A DNA stretch of 64,000 nt from Phlyctochytrium arcticum. Taxonomy: Eukaryota; Chytridiomycota; Chytridiomycetes; Chytridiales; Chytridiaceae. The stretch lies in assembly GCA_025602905.1 (NCBI GenBank), contig JAHLKI010000002.1, positions 186,001 through 250,000 of the forward strand. The letters run 5' to 3'. Positions 1 through 14,407 of this stretch are shown here, in pieces; the stretch's first letter is position 1; every line of letters begins with the position of its first letter. Under the pieces are notes generated by a model, which ran no database searches, had not been told where the DNA came from, and saw nothing but the letters and a program-made list of their open reading frames with translations. A program made the translations under genes and the position numbers.

Positions 1-855
<855 letters not shown>

Positions 856-1133
856 ATGTAGCGCGGACCATTCGTGTTATACCACTATTCATCGATCAGC
901 TCCTGCATACTATTCTGCTCAACTTTTGCTTATCCTATTCTATAACATGTGTTAATCTATTTTAATCACCCATGGAATGCAAATTTTGATAGGTGCATTT
1001 CTCTGCCAATTGTGAATTATCAATAGAATGAGCTGCTGTGTACCGAGGCAGCACTTCGCGTTTCTTTCGCCAAGCAATGTGCGCGCTACCCTAACTGCAG
1101 GTGTTTAAACGATGATGAATTTCGCGTATGTAG

Positions 1134-3791
<2,658 letters not shown>

Positions 3792-4019
3792 TGTCAAAGG
3801 TTGCGAGCTCCAAAATTCGCCGTTTGCTAGTCTCTTGCAAGGCTCAGGGTCGGAATTAGACTATCACTAGTGCTTACTAAGTGTGGCGGGCGTGGCGCGG
3901 GAGTTGGTCATGGCGGGGATGTCACCGCTGCAGCGACTTTCCTTTGCTTGGGAGTTGGAAATGAAGCTGACCATCATAAGCAGTTTTTGTATTGGGGTAG
4001 ATATCTGGGAATCAAAAAT
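3792..4019. promoter_or_regulatory. Divergent promoter between CFAP100 and the SET fusion gene
   Basis: This 228-bp gap lies between two start codons pointing away from each other, so it must hold both 5' regions. No TATA box or factor site stands out. Its role as a promoter is inferred from layout only. Confidence 0.5.
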
Positions 4020-6625
4020 ATGGCACGGGCGAGGAGAGCAGCGGTCGTTGCGGGTGCGGTGATGTTTGGGATATTGTGCTTCATGTTCCTGGGGTCGTCC
4101 AATCGGAATTTCAGGTTTGAATATCTCACTTTCCCCATCCCTGGATCAGTCTCTGATCCTTTCAATTACACACAGTCATCGCCTACCGGAACCGAGTGCA
4201 AGAAAGCCAAATTCGAGGATAATAGCCGAGGAGCAGCAACTCTTCACATCGACAATACCACGGCCTACCCAGCTGCAGGATAAACAGACGCTGACCACGA
4301 TAGTCGAGGATGCCAGTGAGCAAACAACCAAACCATTGAAACCCACACCAACCTCTGGGGCGGGGAGCAGGGAGTCGAATCCGACAGAGCAGCCAAGTCC
4401 CAGCCGCAAGTTAACGTCCCCCCTCCCAGGCGAAACATCCACCATCGATCGCTTGACTCTCCGGCGTGTTTCTCATGAAGAGTTTGGCGAGTGCCTGTAC
4501 ATCAACAACGCCACTGTCCCATTCACATGTACAAATGATGAAGCCATGCATCATGAATCTCTTGTGCACCCAGCTTTGCTTATGCACCCATTTCCGCGGC
4601 GCGTCTTGGTTGTCGGAGGACTTGTCGGCTCCGCCGTGAGGGAAGTACTGAAACATCCATTGGTGATGTATGTGTCCTGGGTAGAGAAAGACACAGTTTT
4701 TCACTTTGGCAGAGAGCAGTTGAATAGTACCTTCTGGTACGACGATTTGCTGAACCGGACACATGTTCAAGACATGACTCCTGGAGCCTTTTTGCAATTT
4801 ACGGCCAGAATGAAACTCAATTATGATGTTATCATTATGGCAGATGGAATGGCACGTGGTGAGCAGGAAAGCTATTGGAAAGGAGCAGCATCATCGGAGA
4901 CGCGTGAAAAGTTGGTGGAAGGCGCGCGCGGCGCGCTGCAACCTGGCGGAATCTTGAGTTGGTTTAGCGGGCAGCTTGACGATGACGCTTGGCAAGATCG
5001 GGTGCTTCTTCGACGATTCTTCCCACGTGTGTTTGCCGGCACACGATTCTCGCCCTCCGTTGGGGCTATCCGAATGTACTATTTCGCCACAAAATCAGAA
5101 GCGCCTCCGGTACCTGCATCGCTTACGGCGCAATATGTCGACGACCGACTCAAGGTTATTTTGGGCGGCGGCAACACAACTCTTTTGGAGTACGATGGTG
5201 AAAGTCATCTTCATATGTTTGCCCTTCCCAAGTACATCCGTACCCAGGCAGAGGCGCGCGATGAAGTGGCCCGCCATACCAAATCGCGAGTGATTGTTGC
5301 TGGTGCAACGGCACAAGAGTTGTTACATGCCCCCTTTGACGTGTTGGACTTTACTGAGAATGTTGCGTTGGGGGTCACCCAGGTTCAGGACATGTATGGA
5401 TGCGATGCCAAATTGTTCGAGTCAACTACAATAGAAGCAATCCTACAAAGTGCGACAGAGATAATGGGGGGCAGTGACATCACCATTAGCTCAACCAAGA
5501 CGGACACTTTTCACGTAAGGGGGCGCACGGATGTGACTTCTCTTATTTCAGCGCAAGCGGTATACAACGGAGGCAGCGTCCACTTGCTTGTGTGGCCGGC
5601 ATACGGCTCTGTGTCAGTAGACTTAACAGATTTTAACGGTGATACCTCGCAAGGCTCGCTCTTTCAGCACATATTCAAAACTCTCGGTATGTACTTGCAG
5701 TTGCATACCTGATGTTAGATTTGTTTGACCATTGGGCTGCAGGATGTGCCAAGGGTTTAGGAGGGACATTATCACGTGGTGGACCAAGCGTGTGGCTCTC
5801 AAAAGTTTCAATTGACCACTTGTCATACCCGCCTGTGCGCCAAAACCACCCAAGTGTTCGCCTGGATTATCGCGAAAATGACATTTTGACGTTTGTTGCC
5901 CATGCCCCCATACCGGCCAACACGGAACTCTTGAAAAGCATGCCGGACCTTTTTCTCCGCACAAGAGACAGTATTAATTCCGATCCAATCGCCCTTGAGA
6001 AACTCAAGCGTTTGAAAGTACAGCAAGTCGGGTCGGATCTTTTTGCACTTGCTGGAGTTGATGGGGTCTATCTCCCCACCCATAGTTGCGATCCAAACAC
6101 TTGGTAATGACCTAGGGCAAATGGATATTAACATCACTCACATACTGAACTTGGGACTTGTATAGGTATTTGGATGCAGATACTATCTCGGCAAGACGCA
6201 ACGTCTTATCAGGGGAAGAGCTCACTCTGGATTGTAAGTTCATTGCTCAAATACATGTAATGCCCAATCCCTCTGATGCGTTTTTGACAGATGCAACGGT
6301 TTTCAGTAATCCGAACGATTTGGATATCCACAATTGTACTTGCGGCACAAAGATTTGCCGCAACCATATCACGGGAAACGACTGGAAGCTCAAGACTCTA
6401 CAGGAGCGTTACACCATCAATCGCTTCCTTCCCCATATCCAGCTTCTGATGCAGAAAAATGGAATATCCCTTTTAGAAGACGAGACGAGTGCGACTCGTC
6501 ATACAGTGGAGAGTCTTGATGCGGACGGGAAAATGCCAGCAGAACTGGATTTTGTTCATCCACAGAGTACTGGTACGCAAGAACTGGATTCTCTTCATCC
6601 ACAGAGTAATGGTACGCAAACATAG
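4020..6625 (+). CDS. Membrane-anchored spermidine synthase-like / AdoMetDC-like / SET domain fusion
   Basis: Exons 4020-4114, 4176-5686, 5743-6103, 6166-6233 and 6291-6625 join in frame to about 789 aa. Residues 8-25 form one hydrophobic segment after a basic start (signal anchor). A Ser/Thr/Pro-rich linker follows. Residues about 130-370 look like an aminopropyltransferase (PABS) Rossmann domain: VLVVGG, REVLKHP, VEKD, YDVIIMADG. Residues about 400-535 resemble bacterial-type AdoMet decarboxylase around VWPAYGSVSVDL. Residues about 540-740 resemble a SET domain with HSCDPN, GEELTLDY and a Cys-rich post-SET CTCGTKICR. In the first domain the GGGDGG aspartate is Val182. In the second, the Glu-Ser cleavage pair is Gly497-Gly498 and the catalytic His is Leu503. 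Both are therefore probably catalytically dead or altered, while the SET motifs look intact. Function is unknown; protein or polyamine methylation are possibilities. Confidence 0.85.
6542..6619 (+). repeat. 39-bp tandem repeat in the C-terminus of the SET fusion gene
   Basis: There are two adjacent 39-bp copies, 6542-6580 and 6581-6619. They encode two near-identical 13-residue units (ELDFVHPQSTGTQ and ELDSLHPQSNGTQ) just before the stop codon. The copies differ at only a few bases, so this is a recent in-frame duplication. Confidence 0.9.
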
Positions 6626-7047
6626 TAGGTATCTATACCAGATTACCGTATATAGCTTTTCTTAGCCGTTGTATGTCAACGATATGTACATTATTTGCCA
6701 GCACACTTAGGTTTTCGTCGGAAACACTGTCATTTCTGTTATTCAGCCCACATTCTTCGCAAGCCGTGACGTGCAATACATTGTTCGAATGTTTGCGGAT
6801 TCAGACAGAGATAGAAAGTAAGCATAGTGCGAGGAGACAGTCCCTAAAAGTCACACAGAGATGCATAGCTAGCTTTGCACACTTGACAGGGAAATATCGA
6901 CAGACAAATGAGAAACAAGATGGATAATGCAGCCTGTTCGGGAACTCAAATGTTATTTGGAGATAGAGGTAGAGAGAGCTGATATTTAAGAGAAAACTCG
7001 CGTTGGCGGTGACATCCCCCCGTCAAAGAAGACGACGTACGAAGTCT
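6626..7047. other. Intergenic, no gene seen
   Basis: This stretch follows the stop of the fusion gene. It holds short uninformative reading frames and AT-rich sequence, with no recognised gene or repeat. Confidence 0.6.
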
Positions 7048-8021
7048 TTAGAGAAGAAAGGCGGGGGGAGCTACGGCGGACTGAGCGGAGGGAGCGGGTG
7101 GAAGGGCGAGGTCGGCTGGGACGACGTGGACGACGGCGGGGTTTGGGAACTGGGGGACAGACGGAGGGGGCCAGAATTTTGGGCGGCAACGTGGGGCGAC
7201 GAGGAGCAGTATAGCGGGCGCAGGGCGGCAGCGTAACGTTGACCAAAATTGTTCGAAGATTTCATCGACCGTGTCGTGTCGACGAATGATGGAGGGATCG
7301 GGGTCGGAGGAGGGAGGAGGGTCGGGGGTGTTGACAGATACGGAGGCGGACTCGGAGAGCGGCATGGTGGCGGGGCCTTCCGGACATTGGACTGAGGAGA
7401 GGAGGGTATAAGACGCGTGAGGCGAGAAGTACTGGGCGCCGTCAAAAAGGCCGCCAGGGTGAAGAGTTTGATTGATGGCGGTGGCAGGAGGGTTGGTGGT
7501 GAGTTCCGAGGCAGTGGGGGCGAGGGGAGTGTCGGCAACAGCATGATACGTGGGGCGTTGTTGGCTGGGCGGGGCTACCATGGGGCCGGGCGGTGGGACG
7601 GCCCGGGCGGGGGCGAAGGGGGCGCGGTCGGCGGGTGGAGGGGCCTGGAGGTCGCGGAAACAGGGGTCGTCGTGAGGACAGCTGGAGAAGTATGTCTTGA
7701 GTAGGTCCTTGAGTTGGGACAGGGTGTTGACGCGGTGCAGGGATACAAACTGTTGGAGATGGCCGGGGAGAGCGTCGACCAAATAGTAAAAATGCTGTTC
7801 AGTAGAGTTCCCAGCGAGGTCATAGACGGCACACTTGCGGTGGAGAACTGTCTTCGCATCAATGAATTCGAGGAAGGTCGGGAAGCGTCGGGAATCTGGC
7901 TGACAGGAAAAATAAAGAGCGCGCAGTTTGTGAGATGTTTACACGTTTTACATGGATGTTCTGAAGCGTTTCCTACCTTGATGCAGGCCAGGTCACTTGG
8001 AAATCCCCGAAGTAATCCCAA
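7048..8021 (-). pseudogene. Proline-rich ORF with a Gag-like segment, probable retroelement fragment
   Basis: Two minus-strand frames can be joined by a predicted intron (donor near 7977, acceptor near 7904) to give a segment containing FPTFLEFIDAKTVL and YYLVDALPGHLQQFVSL followed by a very proline-rich tail. The spacing of hydrophobic residues around LVDALPGHLQQFV resembles Ty3/gypsy Gag capsid regions, but no protease, reverse transcriptase or zinc knuckle follows. The proline-rich part is open in two frames because of its skewed composition, so its coding status is doubtful. It may be a degenerate Gag or a low-complexity artefact. Confidence 0.3.
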
Positions 8022-8064
8022 ACATTGGAACGCGTGCGAGAGTTGAGGTGTGCAGATTGATGTA

Positions 8065-8811
8065 TTAAGATGCTTCTACAATCTTGACTACGGCAGATCC
8101 ACACTGGCCGTATGCCGTAGAGCGGCGTTTGAAGTCCTTGCTTTGTAGCGCTATGCTCGCTACGACCCCTTCATGCACGGCCCCAATCCATACTGCCATC
8201 CATATTGGATTTGCCGACAAACGCAACGCAGCAACTCCCGCGAAATACGCGAACGCAAGTAAATGATTTTGCACCTAGTCATAACTTGGTAAGTATAATC
8301 ATTCAATTCAGAACTGCTTTTCTTTAACCCACTTCGAGCCTCGAAACTATTGAGTCTCGCAAACCTGACTTCATCAAGTTCAGCCAGAGTAACAATGCAC
8401 CCGTCCAGATGTTCGGTGCAATGTCTACCGTTGTCTTTTGGCATTTTGAATCTGATTGTTTATGATCTCAACCACGGTATTTTGCGGCTCCCCGCAGGTA
8501 AACTTGCACCATGAGCTTGATAGGGTTTCTTCGAATAGCCGATCCACAAAGCACGATCGGAAGTCAAACTCCCGAGTCTTCTGATCGGCAATGCCATTTT
8601 TCTTTCTGCCTGTTACGAACATGTCCCAGCAGCGCTCCGCCAAGAAGGATACCGGCTTGAACTCTGGGTGCTCCACTGCACCCCGCCAAAGGTTATCTAG
8701 ACCTTGGCGGATGTTCGCCTTGATCCCTGTTTGCTTGTCCGGGCGGCATATTTCTTTTGGAAGACAAAATTCTTCTCGCTGCGAGCCATCCGATTCTTCA
8801 CCGCTCGACAA
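8065..8811 (-). pseudogene. Orphan paralog family, copy 1 (remnant)
   Basis: The frame 8425-8811 encodes a segment with LWRGAVEHPEFK, KTREFDFRSCFVDRL and WCKFTCGEPQNTV. A second copy of this segment lies at 10325-10672 on the same strand with about 60% identical residues, so the family is real even though I do not recognise it. A further open stretch at 8065-8274 (LAFAYFAGVAALRL to KIVEAS) may be a downstream exon. No complete gene can be built. A lineage-specific expanded family or a transposon passenger are both possible. Confidence 0.45.
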
Positions 8812-8829
8812 ATTCCCAGACTCTTGAAT

Positions 8830-9856
8830 CAGATCAAGTGCTTTTTTGTGGGAACTTGCCTCCCAATGGGTGGTTGCTGCTGTGTTCTCTTTTGCGCGCC
8901 CAAAGACTTTCTCGACTGCAACGAGAACGGGCTACTAGGGATGTCCAAAACCAAGTCATACCACTCAATCCACTTAGGGTTAGGATTTGTAAAGGGCTGT
9001 CTTGAACCAGTTGGGCTAAGGGGCTGTACTTGGTCCTTTTCACCGATGTGGATCTTCAGGCCATGAGGTTCGCGCCGCTGCTTATATTAAACTTGTCGTT
9101 GACTTTGGGGTCATCATTCCGCGCTCGGCACTTTCTGCCAATTCTTCCTAAGTTTAAGACGTTTCAACGTAACGTTCATACCAACTTGTGACGTTCACCT
9201 GCACGTACCTGCAGGATATCTTGGCCAAAGGTTTCTGCCGTGTTTGTGCGCTGCGCCCTTTTCGCGAAATAATCTTTGAACGAAACGAGGTCGTTTTTCT
9301 GCAGAAAATTTCCTGATAAGCTTCATGTATCACAGTCTCGGTCTATCCCGTCCGAGGGATTGCCCGGTATAGTCTCCAGCCGTCCCTGGAATGGCCCCTG
9401 AATAAAACCCCGAGGTTCTATACCGGATCATCCCGTCGCAAAACCTCGTGTACCTCCACTCTTCTCTTCAGAGCAATGCCGTACACCCACTCTCCCGGCT
9501 GGTCTTGCCAACTAAGACCAGAGCCTTCGAACGACCCACGAGATTTCTTTGCAGAAGAGAACGGCCACAACTTGCCCTTCAGTACATACCTGTCGCTCGA
9601 GCAGGTGGTGTATCCGGCCTGCGTTCCTTTTCATCCCTGACTGAGAATAGTGTGCGCGCAAGCAAATCAATGCACTTCGGAACTTGGCTATAAGGGTATC
9701 CGCAGGCAAAGACACGATTGCCAATTTTTCTACGCCTGGTTGTTTCACCAACTGTTGATACATGGGGATAAATCCCCCGAAGAACAAATTAGCCTCGAAT
9801 AAGTTGTGAAACTCCGGGAATAGGAAGAAATCCTTCTAGAACACTGTGAGCAATCT
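8830..9856. other. Intergenic, no gene supported
   Basis: About 1 kb between the two paralog remnants. A minus-strand frame at 9512-9787 has no recognisable features. It could be an eroded part of the paralog at 10.3 kb. Confidence 0.4.
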
Positions 9857-10740
9857 TCAAGAGACTTCTGCAGCAGAAAGAAAATTCCATTCTACCTTTG
9901 GAGAGTACTTCTCCAGAAAAGCATGATCCGGAACAACACATCCATTCATTCCTCGTTTGTCCTGCCTACAACACCGGTGACCGTCACTTGCGCTATTCCA
10001 GGCGAGGGTCCTCCCGGGACGACTAGGAGCAGCTGTCACCGTTTCCGTCTGAAGAACCTCATTCGTCACTGCCCCCAAGAACTCGTAGCCTTTTCCTGCT
10101 TCGAGTATTTCGATTTGCCCCTCGACGGGGATTATCATGGCCGATACCGTCAACGGACGCACTTGGATCGTACGAATGGTGATTTCAAGTAGATAATGGT
10201 CCTGCTTCCGGTCCATAATGTCGAGCACAGTAGCGATGCACCTAAGAACAAACATGGTTTCTCGCAGAATGTTGATGGTTGTGGATCCTCGCTGTGGGAA
10301 ATGATGTGGTCGGGAAGATTGACGTTACTGTACCGTCCGATGAGATGGACTGTGTCTTACGGCGGGCTCTATGAATGCGTCCAGATGGGTAACCGCAATC
10401 ACGGTGTTTTCTGGCTCCCCGCATGTAAATTTGAACCAGGTTTTGGATAGCGTCTCTTGGAGCAATCGGTCGATAAAACATGACTTATAGTCAAATTCTC
10501 TAGTTTTATCGTTCGAGATGACGTTTTTCTTGTTCTCGGTGACCATTATATCCCACAACGGCTCGAGCAATGTCGACACAATTTTGAACTCTGGGTGCTG
10601 AATGGCCCCCAGCCACAAGGTCCTTGCCGTATCTTGGATTAGATTTGTTTGCGTGTTCGCTCGGAACGGCAAACTCGACCCAACTACCTTGGTTCTTCCT
10701 TCCAGCGATCGTTCGATTTAGTCGTCGACGAATTCCTCGC
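9857..10740 (-). pseudogene. Orphan paralog family, copy 2 (frameshifted remnant)
   Basis: The frame 10325-10672 encodes LWLGAIQHPEFK, KTREFDYKSCFIDRL and WFKFTCGEPENTV, matching copy 1 at 8.4-8.8 kb. Upstream, the similarity (VEFAVPSE against EEFCLPKE in copy 1) continues in a different frame, which points to a small indel near 10650. A downstream open stretch at 9857-10255 (LEITIRTIQVRPLTVSAMII to LSAAEVS) may be part of the same gene. No domain is recognised. Confidence 0.45.
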
Positions 10741-11536
10741 CGTGACTCTGGGTGTGGCTGGCCAAGAGACGTGTCCAGATAATCTTAACCCTATGGAGAA
10801 AGTCGGGGATCTTGATAGGGGCTGCGTCGCTCCTTCTCCGGGAAGAGTGGCCTGCTTGGCCCTATGCAGTAGGGATTTATTGTGCTACGCCTGGAAAGGG
10901 GAGCTGCCAGGTTGGTCCCGGACGTCGCCGCCAGGAATTCAGACTTTGGGGGCGAGCGGTGGTAGTTGGGAACATGCTGTGGGGGCGGGAATGCAGGGCA
11001 AGTACAGATGATTGACAGGAAACAGCTATGGTCTGTGCCCAGAAACTGCTCTGAATTGGTAGCTCGGACGATCGGGTTATTGTTGCCGGTGCGATCTTGG
11101 GGCATTCCATCTGTGGAGTGGCAGCGTGAGAAAGTGTCAGAGAGGCCAGATCCGCAGATAATAGAGGCGAGGGGTTGTGTTGAGGCACAGTCATACAACT
11201 CTGACGGACCGGATTCTGTCTTGATGGATGGATCAGCTGTTTAAAGTACTTTTAGATTTTGTTCATACAGGCTGCCTGGTTCATATAGCACGCTTCGTCT
11301 TGCACCGCATCTCCTCGGATCTTGATTTTGCTGAAGCACCAGAGTAAGGGTTTACCAAACGCATCGATCCTGCCCAAGCGCTTACATTTACAATATTGAC
11401 AAGTAGAATGCGGGTGCCCACGCTGTATCTGAGTCCCGTCCATCTTATGATCTTCGCCGTTATCCAGACCTGAACTGCCGTCTCCAACTTGATATCTATA
11501 CTATAATGAAAAATGGGCCCAAATCGGTCTCGGCTC
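10741..11536. other. Intergenic, no gene supported
   Basis: Short frames on both strands show no family landmarks. A proline-rich minus-strand frame at 10791-11198 could be the eroded 5' part of the paralog downstream, but nothing supports this. Confidence 0.35.
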
Positions 11537-11949
11537 GAAAAGCTCGAAAGTGGCAAAGCCATGTTGTATGGTGGCAGTAAGTGCCAGTAAGCAATTTCCC
11601 ATCAGACTCGCGTATGGCATGACAATCACCAAAAGCCAGGGCCAGACAATGTCGAAAGTGGGCGTCTACCTACCCAATCCCGTCTTTGCCCACGGACAAC
11701 TGTACGTTGCTGGCTCGCGGTCTGATTCAAGAGCAGGTCTCAAGTTCTTGATTGAAGTTCCAGTCATCGTCAAGGACGACGACTTGAGGAGAAACGTTGT
11801 ATATAAAGAAGTTTTGAATGTGACAAGTGTTATGCGCGTTCCTCATCGTTCTCCTATGTAAAGTCGATGCGCGCTGCGAAGCGAGGCGTGCCAACCGCTA
11901 TGTAAGATATAATAGATACGACCGCCGTCAGAAAAGCTCGAAAGTGGCA
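11537..11949 (+). repeat. 19-bp direct repeats bracketing the Helitron helicase fragment
   Basis: An identical 19-bp sequence (gaaaagctcgaaagtggca) occurs at 11537-11555 and 11931-11949, 394 bp apart, on either side of the helicase tail. It is too long for a usual target duplication. It may be an internal repeat of the parent element or the scar of a local duplication. Confidence 0.85.
11550..11861 (+). pseudogene. Helitron/PIF1-type helicase, C-terminal fragment
   Basis: The frame encodes the last part of a PIF1-family helicase of the kind carried by Helitron transposons: [39 protein letters not shown] and the tail RNVVYKEVL. This is the conserved motif VI region and normal C-terminus. The Walker motifs, the Rep endonuclease and all upstream domains are absent, and the first codons before the match do not look like helicase. 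It is a short relic of a rolling-circle transposon. Confidence 0.85.
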
Positions 11950-12050
11950 TCTTCATGGATGGGAAGATGTCTTCAGCCGACGGCTGTTGAGTACTGCCAA
12001 CAGTCCGAGGGCAACGACTAAATTACAAAGAAGACAATGCACTGACAATG
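11911..12050 (+). repeat. Dispersed hairpin repeat, copy A
   Basis: About 100 bp here match 49741-49838 at roughly 85-90% identity, starting around atacgaccgcc and running through a stem-loop (cggctgttg, loop, caacagtccg) to taaattacaaa. Copy A has about 35 bp inserted near its left end that carry the second 19-bp direct repeat. The position just after a helicase relic suggests a Helitron 3' region, where a hairpin is expected, but a clear CTRR terminus was not found. Confidence 0.75.
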
Positions 12051-12350
12051 CACCCGGAGGATTGAATCCTCCGTAAAGACAGTCAATTGGGGTCTCTTCC
12101 GGTCTCTGGCGCGTCCGGCAGCATCTGAGAGTCAAACAACCCTGTTTCGTAAGGTCGCCGCAGCTAAACTCCGCTGCGGACTGCTGGGCGGCGCTGGGAT
12201 GCACTCGCATATAAATACCGCCCCGACCCACTCCATCCCCCATTTATCTCCCGCAACAGATTAGCCCCATTCCTTCGAACCAAAACTTTACGATCAATGC
12301 ACATCTTCCCCTCTCATCACCGATCGTCGATACAACCGCCGCCCCCCGCC

Positions 12351-13815
12351 ATGCCCCCCAAGCGGGCCGCTGGCGGGCCACCGTCTTCGTCTCTTGGTCG
12401 CCCGCCAAAGGTATGCACAGTGTGTTTAGCATGCGATGACTTTTGGATAGCCCATCTGACATTTCCTATCTATGTCCATGTAGAGACCTTCAATACGCGA
12501 CGACCATCCTACTCCCACCCACAAGGACCCAGGGCCATCCTCAACACCGCCATCTGGCCCTCCCTCCATCGGAACCCCTCCTACCAAGCGCCACACCTGT
12601 CGAAAGATATCCTTTGCCAAAGTCTTTCGGCACCAGCACCCCCTCGCACCAGTATGGCTGGCTCGGCTGCTGGAGTACATCGCCACCGTCCACGATCTGG
12701 CCCAGCACACGACCTTCTTCCTCCGACACTATTACACCCAGCAAATTTGGAGTCAAGACTTTGTTGCGCCGTCCCCAGAAGATGTATTCGCCATTTTTCA
12801 TCTTCTCAACAAGGGAGACGCGTACCGCCCGTCATCGCCGGTTGCACAAGTGATCAAGAGCCGATATGAGGCCTGGATTCCTGGCTACCAAGCCATCGCC
12901 AATTTCCAGGCACCAAACCTCCCCAATGATCAACAATCGGCGCACTATGTGGGCGAAAGCATCCTCACCAATTTGAAAGTCAACATCCAAGAAAACTTTT
13001 ACAAAATGGTGATGCGGTACATCAACAAACGACTCGACGTCAAGGAACTCTCGCGATTCCTGAAGAACCTCAACGAGCCGGAGCTATTGGAATGGTTCTA
13101 CGCGCGAGTGCGGTGGATCAAGACCTTCGCCACTTTCGAAGCGATCCCCACCGAGGACGAATTTGCTGAGTTGGAAGACCACGAGAAGTTGTTGGTCGAA
13201 GAACTATGGTCGGTCCTGCCGCCCAGGGCGGTAGAGAGTCAAGAGGGCCTCGCCTACGATGTCGTCGTGCAGCCACTCGACTACCTGCAAGCCTATTGTC
13301 GCCTCGCTGCCCTATACGAACAGTACGACTATCCCGTCTTCACCGCGATACCACTACGCAAGACGGACATTCAGTCGTATGTTCGTATCGACACCAAGAT
13401 TCTGTGTCTCCATATCCTGGGAATGTCCTTGAGACAAATGGGCACGCTGACCTCGGAGCGCAAACACGATCTGTGGAGTCAATGCTTTCGCCTCGACACG
13501 AAGGCGTTTCGACCCCAGCCATCCACAGGTCTCGAGTTTGACGGCTCCATCGCAACCGACGGTCACGGCGTGTCTGTACACCTCAAGGTCCCGGGTACAA
13601 GATATGGACACAGGACCCCTCGCGTCTCGAAAAGTGAGTTGCTCCGACGAGTCCAAGCAACCTACGTCGTGTCGCAGTGCGATATAAGAGGCATTCTGAG
13701 TCAGAATGCCTCTTATATCGCACTGCGACACTTGACAGTCCCAATTACCGCCAAGGACCTCCAGCCAGATGAAGACGACCCACTCATCAACTTTGCCGAA
13801 TTTGATCAAGCGTAA
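12351..13815 (+). CDS. Fanzor-like protein, N-terminal half only
   Basis: Exon 12351-12413 (MPPKRAAGGPPSSS...) joins across a 73-bp intron ending at 12483 to a long open frame ending at 13815, about 465 aa. A helical segment beginning FAKVFRHQHPLAPVWLARLL is followed by a long charged helical region. Near residue 380 comes the block TKAFRPQ and FDGSIATDGHGVSVHLK, which resembles the TDG...SV motif before the RuvC domain of eukaryotic Fanzor (TnpB-like) nucleases. The expected RuvC-like catalytic acids and zinc ribbon are absent; the frame stops about 65 codons later, after a 63-bp palindrome. Hence a truncated or non-catalytic relative. The family call comes from memory of motif shape and needs a profile search. 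Confidence 0.5.
13669..13731. repeat. Perfect 63-bp palindrome (31-bp arms, 1-bp centre)
   Basis: Positions 13669-13699 and 13701-13731 are exact reverse complements with a single G between them. The palindrome lies in frame inside the Fanzor-like ORF and adds 21 codons, so both strands read almost the same peptide (QCDIRGIL...). No matching arm was seen elsewhere in the window. It resembles a fold-back element or a pair of transposon ends joined without cargo. Confidence 0.97.
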
Positions 13816-14407
13816 TGGCATATCACTCCTACTCTCTAATCCACATACTTTACTCACTTTATATAGCTTTTTTTAATTCATTAGTAATAGTCCGTAGTCT
13901 TTTTTAACATAGTTTCCATCGTTTTATCAAACGCGTCAGAATAAGGGATGCGCGAAAATACATTATTCCTCTCCACAAGAGTGCATGACTGCCCATTCCA
14001 TATTACAGCCTTATTTTTGCCCTCAGAATGAACAACTCTCCAGTCTTGTGAAAAAAATTCACCGCTTGCCTCGCTGGCAAAGTGCATTTTCCTTTTTTTT
14101 GCGCAGCCGCTAAGACCTCTTGTCACATATGCATGACATTAATTCTCCTCTAATTTCGAGCTGGGTCATTACAATAATATTTGCATACAACCATACCGCA
14201 GACGTGTGAGCAAGCTCAGATCTTTTTCCGGACATTTTTTTAATTGATTGTTGCAGGGGGAAAACATGCGCAGGCGCAAAGGAAGAATTTGGAACCCTAG
14301 CTTTTTAATTTAACCTTCTATAGCAGTATCTGCCTGAGCGACTTTTGCTTCGACAACGCGAGTTTATACGCGACGCGCAAGCCAATCTCTCTTGAGCCTC
14401 TTCCCAA
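13816..14407. other. Intergenic, one unrecognised minus-strand ORF
   Basis: This AT-rich stretch contains an 81-codon minus-strand frame at 13881-14126 with no recognised motif. It may hold the decayed 3' part of the Fanzor-like element. The upstream region of the next gene is also here. Confidence 0.4.
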
